15,968 nucleotides of DNA from an uncultured Campylobacter sp. (lineage in GTDB: Bacteria > Campylobacterota > Campylobacteria > Campylobacterales > Campylobacteraceae): NCBI RefSeq assembly GCF_905371695.1, contig NZ_CAJPMA010000035.1, positions 1 through 15,968 of the forward strand. Reading direction: 5' to 3'. Position numbers and translations under genes: made by a program. Shown here in pieces: positions 1 through 7,037 of the stretch (positions are counted from its first letter, which is position 1; every line of letters starts with the position of its first letter). The notes beneath the pieces were generated by a model. That model had not been told where the DNA came from. It was given only the letters and a program-made list of their open reading frames with translations, and did no database searches.

Positions 1-13
1 TTATATTTTGCGT

Positions 14-838
14 TTAAGCTTTATCGCCTAAATTTTGCAAATACGCGCAAAGCTTAAGCCCGTAAAGATAGATGATCCACGACACGTAAATCCACAAAAA
101 GAAAAACAGCAACACCGAAAACGAGCCATAGATGCTTAAATATGTTTTATTATAAATCGCGTAATAGACGAACGCCGACTTACCCGCATACCACGCAAGC
201 GAGCTCGCAAAGGACGAGACAAGAGCGTTTTTGGGCGCGATAGGCTGACTTACCGAGATTAGATACATCACGCAAAATATCGCCCAAATCACGATATAAG
301 CAAATGCCGCGCGAAAATTTATCCAGCTAGTAAGGCTCGTGGAGTCAAGCAGCTCTTGAAACTCGTTAGATAAGTAAAAGCTAAACGCGACTCCTAACGG
401 CGCTAGCGTGATTAGCGTCCAATACGAGCTTAAAGCGGCGAAAAATCCGCGCTTTTTAGGCGCGGGCATAATCTCGTTTACGACGTATTCGTAATCGATA
501 AAAAACATCGCCGACGTAAAAACGATCGCGGCAAGCCCGATGAGTCCTAGCGCGGAGCTATTTTGCAAAAACGCGTCGATATAGCCTGCCAGTACGTCTT
601 TGTGCGTAGGTAAAAGCGCGGAAAAGACGAATTCTTTAAGGCGCGCGTAGTGGCGGGCGAACGCGGGCATCTGCGTAAAAACCGAAAACGAAAGCAGCAT
701 TACGGGGATAATGGCGATAATCGTATGAAAGCTGAGGCTAGACGCGTAGTGCATCAGGCGCTCGTCTTGGATTTTTAACGCGGCCGAGAACCAAATTTTA
801 AGCGTTTGTTTCATCTTTTCAATTTTTTGCGCGGTCAT
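14..838 (-). CDS. YihY/BrkB family inner-membrane protein (UPF0761; 'rbn' in old annotations)
   Basis: A 274-residue polytopic membrane protein. About six hydrophobic segments are visible (near residues 36-56, 94-116, 135-156, 174-196, 203-225 and 236-262). The family's early YASSLSFHTIIAIIPVM stretch (31-47) and the late aromatic helix from Y237 to G260 are both present. Homologues are often called ribonuclease BN, but that activity belongs to the ElaC-type enzyme. The true function of YihY proteins is unsettled; transport or envelope roles have been proposed. The ATG at 838 is preceded by an AAGGAC ribosome site. It is the last gene of the leftward group, near glcD as in C. jejuni. Family assignment is firm, function unknown. 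Confidence 0.88.
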   Translation of the reverse strand: MTAQKIEKMKQTLKIWFSAALKIQDERLMHYASSLSFHTIIAIIPVMLLSFSVFTQMPAFARHYARLKEFVFSALLPTHKDVLAGYIDAFLQNSSALGLIGLAAIVFTSAMFFIDYEYVVNEIMPAPKKRGFFAALSSYWTLITLAPLGVAFSFYLSNEFQELLDSTSLTSWINFRAAFAYIVIWAIFCVMYLISVSQPIAPKNALVSSFASSLAWYAGKSAFVYYAIYNKTYLSIYGSFSVLLFFFLWIYVSWIIYLYGLKLCAYLQNLGDKA

Positions 839-847
839 TTTGGGTCC

Positions 848-880
848 TTAAATTTATGTATTTTACAATGATAAATTTAA
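848..880. repeat. Perfect 10-bp inverted repeat between two minus-strand genes
   Basis: TTAAATTTAT at 848-857 and ATAAATTTAA at 871-880 are exact reverse complements around a 13-nt loop. On the minus strand the hairpin starts inside the stop codon of the small hypothetical gene, so it may stabilise or end that transcript. It has no clear U-run. A weak minus-strand -10 (TAAAAT, plus-strand 860-865) for the yihY-like gene lies in its loop, so a promoter role is also possible. Confidence 0.35.
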
Positions 881-1278
881 ATTTGAGCTTGGCGTTCGGC
901 GTCTTTGGCTTCCGAGATTTCGACTAGTTTTTTAAATATCAAATTTTCTAAAAAATCTACGTCTTTTCGCGAATACAAAAATCCCGCACCAAAACCTCTT
1001 TTGCTATTTTCGCCTCTTATTTTGATAATTTTTACGCCCCTTACAAAGGCTATACCGTAAGTCATCTCGTCAAATTTTATCTTTTCGGCGTATCTAAACG
1101 GCAAAACCTCCCACTCTTTTGAGATGCCGTCTTTTTCTATCCTGATGCCTTTTTGTATCAGCGTTATAAATGCCAAAAATATGAAGCAAACGGCTACGAT
1201 GTTACCAAGCGTTATTTGAAATTTGTTTCTTTGTAGATATCCATCAATGCATCCAGGATCGCCTTTTTCAAAGCACAT
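877..1278 (-). CDS. Hypothetical single-TM protein with a PH-like cytosolic tail
   Basis: 133 residues that I do not recognise as a named protein. One hydrophobic helix (about 23-42) follows a short Cys-containing N-terminus. The remaining 90 residues are beta-rich, starting GIRIEKDGISKEW, with an alternating strand pattern and a final amphipathic helix (about 106-124). That resembles bacterial PH-domain (bPH/DUF) membrane proteins; this is judged by eye. The ATG at 1278 has AGGG ten bases upstream. A stronger AGGAGG sits 23 nt upstream with no usable start near it. The same frame stays open back to 1380 without ATG, GTG or TTG. The neighbouring sequence 1280-1500 looks like small or decayed coding sequence, so this gene may be a recent or degraded arrival. 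Confidence 0.6.
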   Translation of the reverse strand: MCFEKGDPGCIDGYLQRNKFQITLGNIVAVCFIFLAFITLIQKGIRIEKDGISKEWEVLPFRYAEKIKFDEMTYGIAFVRGVKIIKIRGENSKRGFGAGFLYSRKDVDFLENLIFKKLVEISEAKDAERQAQI

Positions 1279-1316
1279 TAGATTTATGCCCTGTGATTTA
1301 GCCTCCTGTGAGCAAA

Positions 1317-1460
1317 CTATGTCATCGCGATAAAAACAATGTATAGGCTTGCCGTTAATTTTTCTAAATGCGACCCTTCATCAAATAGTCCCATAACGCC
1401 AAAGTCTAGACACATTATAAATATGGGTAGTTTTAAAAGCGGATTAGGGGAGATAAGCAA
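1317..1460 (-). other. Possible small membrane ORF or gene remnant (47 codons from TTG, 32 from ATG)
   Basis: On the minus strand a frame runs from a TTG at 1460 (internal ATG at 1415) to a TAG at 1317-1319. It reads as membrane protein: KLPIFIMCLDFGVMGLF, then the charged turn DEGSHLEK, then LTASLYIVFIAM. The frame is closed by TAA just upstream (about 1499), and no good ribosome site precedes TTG or ATG. It could be a short two-helix protein, or the 5' part of a decayed gene related to the membrane protein that follows it. Codon use is unremarkable. I cannot choose between these. Confidence 0.25.
1414..1419 (-). promoter_or_regulatory. Candidate -10 box TATAAT
   Basis: The minus strand reads TTTATAATGTG here, an exact TATAAT. 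If used, transcription would start near 1407 and give a leader of about 130 nt for the 133-residue membrane protein. It also falls inside the possible small ORF, so it may be chance in AT-rich sequence. Confidence 0.25.
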
Positions 1461-1496
1461 GGCTTCCGCAATCGACGGTTTTGTATGATTTGTTTT

Positions 1497-1577
1497 TTAT
1501 AAAATCGGGGCAAGGACGCCGACGCCTACCGCAACGTAGATCATAAATACGGCAAAATCGGCTACGCCTTGCGTCAC
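1497..1577 (-). CDS. Possible 26-residue single-TM peptide (GTG start)
   Basis: Directly after the glcD stop codon (TAA at 1580-1582) the minus strand has a GTG at 1575-1577 followed by 26 sense codons and TAA. Except for a short start (VTQGVADFA) the product is one hydrophobic helix, VFMIYVAVGVGVLAPIL. A GGGG run inside the end of glcD lies about nine bases upstream and could serve as ribosome site. An overlapping ATG is immediately followed by TGA and cannot make protein. Position and composition fit a translationally coupled small membrane protein. No homologue is recognised and the start codon is weak. Confidence 0.35.
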   Translation of the reverse strand: MTQGVADFAVFMIYVAVGVGVLAPIL

Positions 1578-1579
1578 AT

Positions 1580-2965
1580 TTACAGCCCCATTTTAAACGG
1601 GTTTAGGATGTTATTCGGGTCAAACGCCTTTTTGATACTTCTAAAAAGCTCCATCTCGGCATCCGTAAAGGCAAGCGGCATAAACTCGGCCTTGCTGATG
1701 CCGATGCCGTGCTCGCCGCTAAGCGTGCCGCCAAGCTCCACTGCGATCTTAAAAATTTCCTCGATCGCCTTGTGTCCGCTCTCTACTTGCGCCGGGTCGG
1801 ATTTATCTACGACCATGACGTTAGTGTGTACGTTGCCATCCCCAGTGTGTCCGAAGCACGGCACCTGAACGCCGTATTTTTCAGCGACGCCGCCTATGCG
1901 CTCTAGCAGCTCGGGCAACTTTGAGCGCGGCACCGTGATGTCCTCGTTTAGCTTTAAATTTCCATAGATATTTATCGCCTGCGAGCAGTTACGGCGGGCA
2001 AACCAGATGTCGTTTCGCTCGCCCTCGTCTTTGGCGCGTCTAAATTCGCTAGCGCCGTTTTCTCTAAACACTCGCTCTATCGTGGCTAGATCTTGCTCTA
2101 GGCCGTCTAAAACGTCGCCGTCCACGTCTGTGATGAGCAAGGCGCCCGCATCTTGCGGTAGGCCTTTGTTAAATTTAGTCTCGACCGCGCGTATGCAAAG
2201 AGCGTCTAAAAATTCCATGGCTACGGGCGTCACGCCTGCTGCCATCGTCTTATAAACGGCGTTCATCGCAGCGTTTACGCTAGGGAAAATTCCCATCGCC
2301 GTTTTTCTAAATTTAGGCTTTGCGATGAGTTTTAGCGTGATTTCGGTTATTACCGCTAGCGTGCCCTCGCTGGCTATGAGGATGCCAGCGATATTATATC
2401 CCGCGACGTCTTTTATCGTGCGTTTGCCGGCGCGGATCACTTCGCCGTTAGGCAGCACGGCTCGTAGCGCCATGACGTAGTCTTTGGTGATGCCGTATTT
2501 TGCCGCGCGCATGCCGCCCGCGTTTTCGCTGACGTTGCCGCCTAGCGTCGAGTAGTCCTGGCTGGCGGGATCTGGCGGGTAGAAAAGGCCTAGCTTCTCT
2601 GCTTCGCGCTGTAAATTTATATTTATGCATCCGGGCTGTACGACTGCGACCATGTTTTGCATGTCGATCTCTAGGATTTTGTTCATATGCTTTTCAAATG
2701 CAAGCACCACGCCGCCCTCGTGCGCTAGCGCCCCGCCCGTAAAGCCGCTGCCAGCACCCCTAGGAACGATTTTGACCCCGTTTTCGTTGCAGTATTTTAA
2801 AATCTCGCTAACGTCTTTTTCGTGGCGCGGGAAAAGCACGCCGTCGGGTAAATGGCGCTTTTTCGTCGCGTCGTAGCAGTAGGCGATCCTGTGCGCGTCG
2901 TCGAAGTAAGCGTTATCCGCGCCTAGTAAATTTACAAAAAATTTAGCGTGTTGCGGCGCTATCAT
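1580..2965 (-). CDS. glcD: FAD-binding oxidase, GlcD / D-lactate dehydrogenase family
   Basis: 461 residues, full length for GlcD-type 2-hydroxyacid oxidoreductases (VAO/PCMH flavoprotein fold). The FAD-binding half has PRGAGSGFTGGAL (68-80) and NVSENAGGMRAAKYG (144-158). The C-terminal substrate domain has GHTGDGNVH (372-380) and LSGEHGIG (415-422), the conserved His-rich active-site motifs. The expected reaction is FAD-dependent oxidation of glycolate, D-lactate or a similar 2-hydroxyacid, feeding electrons to the respiratory chain. The exact substrate cannot be read from sequence. No glcE or glcF partner is in the window, so it probably works alone or with an unlinked Fe-S subunit. Its ATG overlaps the stop of the PgbA-N-like gene by 4 nt (ATGA), so the two are likely co-transcribed from the promoter near 3730. 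Confidence 0.88.
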   Translation of the reverse strand: MIAPQHAKFFVNLLGADNAYFDDAHRIAYCYDATKKRHLPDGVLFPRHEKDVSEILKYCNENGVKIVPRGAGSGFTGGALAHEGGVVLAFEKHMNKILEIDMQNMVAVVQPGCININLQREAEKLGLFYPPDPASQDYSTLGGNVSENAGGMRAAKYGITKDYVMALRAVLPNGEVIRAGKRTIKDVAGYNIAGILIASEGTLAVITEITLKLIAKPKFRKTAMGIFPSVNAAMNAVYKTMAAGVTPVAMEFLDALCIRAVETKFNKGLPQDAGALLITDVDGDVLDGLEQDLATIERVFRENGASEFRRAKDEGERNDIWFARRNCSQAINIYGNLKLNEDITVPRSKLPELLERIGGVAEKYGVQVPCFGHTGDGNVHTNVMVVDKSDPAQVESGHKAIEEIFKIAVELGGTLSGEHGIGISKAEFMPLAFTDAEMELFRSIKKAFDPNNILNPFKMGL

Positions 2966-3693
2966 CGCTGCTCGCCGTCTTGTTCTAAAAGCCCTTCGTA
3001 ATGAGCGTCGTAGTTATTTATATGCTCGCCGTCTAGCTTCCAAAATACGGTATCTATATCGCTAACTCTGGTGTAAAACGGCAGTTGATAGTATTCGACC
3101 TCGCCGCCCTTAAATTCTTTTAAAATAGCGAAACTTTGGCAGTCCGCAAATACGCTTCGTCCGTCTAGCGCGATGAAAATCAGCCCCGCCGCGCTTTGGC
3201 TGCACATTTTACGAAAGTCGTCGCGATTAGGATTAGGCTTATACTCGTAGCTTAGATACGCGCCTACGATGTCGGGATGTATAAATATCATATTAGGAAA
3301 CGCGGAGATCACCTCATCGTAAATTTCTTTATTAGGCACTACGATAACCGAGCGGTTATAAAGATAATTTAGCACGATCTCGTCGCCGTTTTGCGGAGCG
3401 ATACCGGGAAGCGGCAGCGCCGGCTGAGCTAACGTATCGAATACTTCAAAGCGCACTTTCGCGAATCCTCCGCTTTTACTTACGACGCTAACTCGCGCGA
3501 TAATCGTCTCGTCCGTGCGAAATTTATGCATCACCACGCCGCTTGATCCCACCAAAATTTCGGGACTATCGGCTATCGTAGCCGTATCGTCCGCATCTAT
3601 ACTAATGATAGGCGCGCGGTACTCTTTAAGCTCGAAATTAGCGCCCAAAAGCGAACTTAGAAAAAGCGATAAAATAAGGATTAAACGTCTCAA
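2962..3693 (-). CDS. Secreted protein with plasminogen-binding PgbA N-terminal-type domain
   Basis: 243 residues with a clear Sec signal peptide (MRR, a hydrophobic Leu/Ile stretch to about 16, cleavage near LGA18). The rest is a soluble, mostly beta domain containing SSGVVMHKF, NYLYNRSVIVVPNKEIYDEV and FPNMIFIHPDIVGAYLSYEY. It resembles the N-terminal domain of H. pylori PgbA, as in the C. jejuni Cj1214c-type protein next to glcD. H. pylori PgbA is longer and binds host plasminogen. Here only the N-terminal domain exists and there is no C-terminal lysine, so plasminogen binding is not implied. Two cysteines (in MCSQSA and ADCQSF) could form a disulfide in the periplasm. Position beside a cell-wall peptidase gene suggests an envelope role, which is inference. 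Confidence 0.65.
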   Translation of the reverse strand: MRRLILILSLFLSSLLGANFELKEYRAPIISIDADDTATIADSPEILVGSSGVVMHKFRTDETIIARVSVVSKSGGFAKVRFEVFDTLAQPALPLPGIAPQNGDEIVLNYLYNRSVIVVPNKEIYDEVISAFPNMIFIHPDIVGAYLSYEYKPNPNRDDFRKMCSQSAAGLIFIALDGRSVFADCQSFAILKEFKGGEVEYYQLPFYTRVSDIDTVFWKLDGEHINNYDAHYEGLLEQDGEQR

Positions 3694-3728
3694 ATTTCTA
3701 CTCCCGTAAATTTAAAAATTTTGCGGCG

Positions 3729-3736
3729 ATTATATC
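3729..3736 (-). promoter_or_regulatory. Promoter -10 for the PgbA-like / glcD transcript
   Basis: The minus strand reads GATATAAT, a perfect match to the campylobacterial gnTAnaAT -10. The start site would be near 3722, about 30 nt before the ATG at 3693. No -35 is expected in this group; instead the region upstream is a palindrome (3739-3772). Confidence 0.65.
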
Positions 3737-3738
3737 TT

Positions 3739-3772
3739 AAATTGCTTTATTTTTGCAAAATTAAAGCAATTT
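3739..3772. repeat. 34-bp near-perfect palindrome in a divergent promoter region
   Basis: AAATTGCTTTA (3739-3749) and TAAAGCAATTT (3762-3772) are exact reverse complements. The spacer is TTTTGCAAAA, itself palindromic, flanked by one T on each side. The whole element is therefore symmetric except for one T:T pair. It lies directly upstream of the leftward -10 (3729-3736) and upstream of the likely rightward -10 (about 3778), the usual place for a shared operator. It could also fold as a hairpin followed by TTTTT on the plus strand, but no gene reads into it from the left. Confidence 0.6.
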
Positions 3773-3777
3773 TTTAG

Positions 3778-3783
3778 TAACAT
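3778..3783 (+). promoter_or_regulatory. Candidate -10 for the M23 peptidase - mgtE - nudix run
   Basis: AGTAACATTAG contains TAACAT, a modest match to the -10 consensus, 30 nt upstream of the ATG at 3814. It is the best-placed candidate in the divergent region. An AAAAAGGATAGGG ribosome site follows immediately before the ATG. Confidence 0.35.
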
Positions 3784-3813
3784 TAGCGCCGATTTTTACG
3801 AAAAAGGATAGGG

Positions 3814-4983
3814 ATGTTTAAAGCGCTAGCGGTTTTTTTTATCGTAGCTATAAATTTGTATGCGATAAGGCCTAGCGTTGAAAATTTAGAGTGGCAAAAC
3901 GGGGTTTCGCTATCGCAGTTTTTAGAGGCCAACGGTATGCCGTACTCGCTATATAACGGACTTGAAGACGAGGATAAAGAGCTGGCCGCAGAGATAAAAG
4001 CTGGGGCTCCGTATCAAATTTTACGCGATAAATCAAATCAAATTTCGCAGGTTTTAATCCCCATTAACGAAGAGCTGCAAATCCACATTTTTAAAGACAA
4101 AAAAGATAATTATAAATTAGAATTTATTCCTATTTCTTATCAAACCGAAGATAAAATTTTAAGCTTTAAAATAGAAAAATCGGTATCGGAAGATATTTTT
4201 AGCTACACGGGCTCGGGCTCGCTGGCAAATAGCTTTCATCAAATTTTTAAAGGCGAAAGCGTCGATTTTAAAAAGCTAAACAGGGGCGACCGCGTCGTCA
4301 TCGTCTATACGCAAAAAAAGCGCTTAGGCCGAGTATTCGGCAATTCGCAAATCCACGCGGCGTTTATCGAAACCAAAAACAAGCGCTACGTAATGTATGA
4401 ATACGACGACAAATTTTACGACAGAACCGGTAAAAAAAGCGATAAATTTTTACTAATCCGCCCTATTTTAAACGCTCGCGTTACGTCGCCTTTTACGCTT
4501 AAACGCTACCATCCGATACTTCGCAGATACCGCGCGCACCTAGGCGTAGACTACGGCGCTCCGCGCGGTACTCCGATAAGGGCCGCGGGCGACGGGCTAG
4601 TAAAATTCGTAGGGGTTAAAAATGGCTACGGCAGAGTAGTTATAATTAGGCACGCAGGCGGTTACGAAACCCTATACGCGCATCTAAACGACTTCGCAAA
4701 GGGTTTAAGAAGCGGCATAAACGTAAAGCAAGGCACGTTAATAGCATACGTAGGATCAAGCGGTATGAGCACCGGACCGCATCTGCATTTCGGACTTTAT
4801 CTAAATAACAATCCGATAAACCCCGAGAGTGCCATCAAAGTCGTAAAAGCCCTGACGGATCAAAAAGAAGCGGCCAAATTTAAGCAAATCGTAAACGAAA
4901 ACGACGAAAAAATCAAACGAGCGATAGCCGAAGACAAAGCCTTACAAAAATTTCAATCTTTCCCCGATTTTATAGAATTTTAA
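3814..4983 (+). CDS. M23 peptidoglycan DD-endopeptidase, Csd3/HdpA-like
   Basis: 389 residues. A signal peptide (1-17, cleavage after LYA) leads to two N-terminal regulatory-type domains (about 20-210) and a LytM/M23 zinc domain (about 215-345). The zinc site is intact: H242 and D246 in AHLGVDYGAP and H325 in TGPHLHFGLY, with H290 (LYAHL) and H323 as catalytic histidines. Family members cut stem-peptide cross-links in the periplasm. In Helicobacter and Campylobacter such peptidases help set helical cell shape, and the layout recalls H. pylori Csd3. The C. jejuni counterpart is the Cj1215-type gene in the same neighbourhood. A charged helical tail (346-389) follows the peptidase domain. mgtE starts 9 nt downstream, so they probably share a transcript. 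Confidence 0.88.
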   Translation: MFKALAVFFIVAINLYAIRPSVENLEWQNGVSLSQFLEANGMPYSLYNGLEDEDKELAAEIKAGAPYQILRDKSNQISQVLIPINEELQIHIFKDKKDNYKLEFIPISYQTEDKILSFKIEKSVSEDIFSYTGSGSLANSFHQIFKGESVDFKKLNRGDRVVIVYTQKKRLGRVFGNSQIHAAFIETKNKRYVMYEYDDKFYDRTGKKSDKFLLIRPILNARVTSPFTLKRYHPILRRYRAHLGVDYGAPRGTPIRAAGDGLVKFVGVKNGYGRVVIIRHAGGYETLYAHLNDFAKGLRSGINVKQGTLIAYVGSSGMSTGPHLHFGLYLNNNPINPESAIKVVKALTDQKEAAKFKQIVNENDEKIKRAIAEDKALQKFQSFPDFIEF

Positions 4984-4992
4984 AGGGTAATA

Positions 4993-6360
4993 ATGAACGC
5001 AGAATTTGAGGAAGCCAAGGAGCTGATCGACCGCCACCTGGACGAACAAGGCGAAAACGCAGAACTAGCGCCCTACGAGCTAGCCCAGCACCTAAAAACC
5101 TTAAAAAAGCACGACGAGGAGCTTTTTGCAGAGTATCTAGAAAAGCTAGATCCCGAGATCCTGGGCGACGTAGCCATCGAGATGCCGGATCACATGCTAA
5201 AAGACGTGATCGAGCAGCTACCCGCAGAAAAGATCGTAGAGGCGCTAGAAGAGCTAGAAAGCGACGATGCGACCGATTTGCTTCAATACATCGAAGACAT
5301 CGACGAAAACAAGGCCAGAGAGCTTTTTAACGAGCTAGATAGAGACAATCAAAACGAAATTTTAAGGCTTAGAAGCTACGAAGAAGATAGAGCCGGCGCG
5401 CACATGCAGACCGAGCTTTTCTCCGCACATTTAGAGGAGAAGCTAGGAAACGCCGTAGCTAGGCTTAGGCGCGAGAAGCAAGAGGGAAAACTAGAAAACG
5501 TCTCGCAGCTTTTTATCGTCGATAAAGAGGGCGTTTTGGAGTATGCCATCCCACTTGAAGACCTGATACTTTTTGATTTTTCAAAGACTTTAAAGCAAAA
5601 CATAGAGGAAGCGCAAGCCGATCGCTACAAACCCCACGTCGCAAACGATATGGACCTCATGCAAGACGTAGCCGACATGGTGCAAGACTACGACCTAAAC
5701 GTCATCGCCGTAACTAGCAGCACTGGCATACTGCTAGGCCGAATAACCGCCGACGATATCCACGACTATATCCAAGAAAGCGCCACGGAGCAAATTTATA
5801 ATCTTGCCGGCGTCGACGACGAAGCCGAAGAGGACGATACGCTTTTAAAAGCCGGCCGCGGCCGCGCCGTCTGGCTGGCTATAAATTTACTAACCGCGCT
5901 TTTTAGCTCGTTTATTATCGGGCTTTTTGACGAAACGATCGCCGCGTACGTAGCGCTTGCGGTTTTAATGCCTATCGTGGCGTCCATGGGCGGAAACACC
6001 GGCACGCAGGCACTAGCCGTTACTGTGCGCAGGCTAGCCTTGGGCGAGATCGAGTTTAAAGACGCCAAAAGCGTCTTAAAACGCGAGGTGAGTATTTCGC
6101 TTATAAACGGGCTAATTTTCGGCGCGGCGATGGGCGTGATCGCAGCGGTTTGGTTTAACAAAGGCATGCTAGGCGTCGTAATCGCTCTTAGCATGGTTAC
6201 AAACCTATTTTTCGCGGGCTTTTTCGGTACTATAATACCTCTGACTCTAAGGCGCTTTAATATAGACCCCGCCGTAGGCTCCGCGGTCATTCTTACGACG
6301 TTTACCGACGCGATAGGATTTTTTAGCTTTTTAGGACTGGCAAAATGGATACTATTATAA
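4993..6360 (+). CDS. mgtE: Magnesium transporter MgtE
   Basis: 455 residues with the full MgtE layout: an acidic helical N domain (about 1-128), a CBS-pair region (about 130-260) and a five-helix pore domain (about 290-455). The pore signature is SMGGNTGTQALAVTVRR (331-347). D439 in TTFTDAIGFF matches the conserved pore aspartate of Thermus MgtE. The cytosolic domains sense intracellular Mg2+ and close the dimeric channel when it is high. AAAGGG just after the peptidase stop provides the ribosome site. The 3' end overlaps the Nudix gene by 16 nt in another frame, which points to translational coupling. Confidence 0.93.
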   Translation: MNAEFEEAKELIDRHLDEQGENAELAPYELAQHLKTLKKHDEELFAEYLEKLDPEILGDVAIEMPDHMLKDVIEQLPAEKIVEALEELESDDATDLLQYIEDIDENKARELFNELDRDNQNEILRLRSYEEDRAGAHMQTELFSAHLEEKLGNAVARLRREKQEGKLENVSQLFIVDKEGVLEYAIPLEDLILFDFSKTLKQNIEEAQADRYKPHVANDMDLMQDVADMVQDYDLNVIAVTSSTGILLGRITADDIHDYIQESATEQIYNLAGVDDEAEEDDTLLKAGRGRAVWLAINLLTALFSSFIIGLFDETIAAYVALAVLMPIVASMGGNTGTQALAVTVRRLALGEIEFKDAKSVLKREVSISLINGLIFGAAMGVIAAVWFNKGMLGVVIALSMVTNLFFAGFFGTIIPLTLRRFNIDPAVGSAVILTTFTDAIGFFSFLGLAKWILL

Positions 6361-6941
6361 CCGACATCGAAATTTCCGAGATGCCCGAATCTAATTTTAT
6401 AAAGCCTTATAGTATAAATTTTACGCAAAACGGCGCGCGCCGCCGATGGGACTGCGTCAAAGTACACGACAGCGTATCGGTACTGCTTTACCACGAGCAA
6501 AAAGACGCGTTTTTATTCGTTAAGCAGTTTCGCCCGGCGGTGTGGTATAACCTGCAAAAAGAGGGTTTAAATTCCGCCGAAATAGGCTACACCTACGAAC
6601 TTTGCGCGGGGCTAATGGATAAGGGCAAAAGTTTGGAGCAAACTATCCGCGAGGAAGCGGCCGAGGAGGTAGGCTACGAGCTTTGCGAAATAAGGCGCAT
6701 TACTACGACTTACGGTTCGTTCGGCTTCGGAGGCAACGCGCAGACGATGTTTTACGCGCGAATTAACGAAAATATGCGCGTAAACGAAGGCGGCGGCATC
6801 GACGGCGAAGATATAAAGCTAGTTTTTATTCCTAGAACTCAGGCCAAAAATTTTATGTACGACGAGAGTAAAGTTAAGGGATTTGGGTTATTATTCGCCT
6901 TGCTGTGGTGGAGCGGAGAATTTTGCAAAAGTTTAGAATGA
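6345..6941 (+). CDS. Nudix hydrolase of the UDP-sugar / ADP-ribose diphosphatase type
   Basis: 198 residues. The Nudix box lies at 89-111, and the surroundings resemble UDP-sugar diphosphatases such as human NUDT14: FVKQFRPAVW (58-67), GYTYELCAGLMD (81-92), FGGNAQTMFYAR (128-139) and the EGGGIDGE loop (148-155). The expected reaction is Mg2+-dependent cleavage of a nucleoside-diphosphate sugar to NMP plus sugar phosphate. The metal-binding E104, E107 and E108 are present. The usual first Glu is K95 and the usual Arg is E103, an apparent charge swap. The start ATG lies inside the end of mgtE with AGGA eight bases upstream. Substrate is not determined by sequence. Confidence 0.82.
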   Translation: MDTIITDIEISEMPESNFIKPYSINFTQNGARRRWDCVKVHDSVSVLLYHEQKDAFLFVKQFRPAVWYNLQKEGLNSAEIGYTYELCAGLMDKGKSLEQTIREEAAEEVGYELCEIRRITTTYGSFGFGGNAQTMFYARINENMRVNEGGGIDGEDIKLVFIPRTQAKNFMYDESKVKGFGLLFALLWWSGEFCKSLE

Positions 6942-7013
6942 TATTTTTTTAAATACCGCAAATATCGCTACGAACGCCAAGAAAATTCCGACTAAAATAA
7001 CGTAATCAGACAT
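6933..7013 (-). CDS. 26-residue single-TM small membrane protein
   Basis: The minus strand reads ATG (7011-7013), 26 codons and TAA. The product is MSDYV followed by one hydrophobic helix (ILVGIFLAFVAIFAVF) and a positive end, KKISF. That is the classic pattern of a small inner-membrane protein with its C-terminus in the cytosol by the positive-inside rule. AAAGGAAAG lies a few bases before the ATG, and a perfect -10 (GCTACAAT) sits 25-32 nt upstream. The 3' end overlaps the convergent Nudix gene by 9 nt. No homologue is recognised; it may be an accessory subunit of a membrane complex. Confidence 0.6.
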   Translation of the reverse strand: MSDYVILVGIFLAFVAIFAVFKKISF

Positions 7014-7037
7014 TGCTTTCCTTTGAGAATTTGCGTT

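Noticed and set aside
1278..1378. Upstream extension of the 133-residue protein, open back to 1380
   Set aside because: No ATG, GTG or TTG occurs in frame between the stop at 1378-1380 and the ATG at 1278, and the extra residues look non-coding.
3739..3780. Reading the palindrome plus TTTTT as a plain rho-independent terminator
   Set aside because: No plus-strand gene ends upstream of it; the genes on its left run leftward. A regulatory role fits the divergent layout better, though this is not proven.
5796..6500. A 234-codon open frame on the minus strand over the 3' part of mgtE and the start of the Nudix gene
   Set aside because: It lies opposite strongly conserved mgtE and Nudix coding sequence, has a low-complexity Ser/Ala/Pro-rich product and no recognisable domain; it is an antisense shadow.
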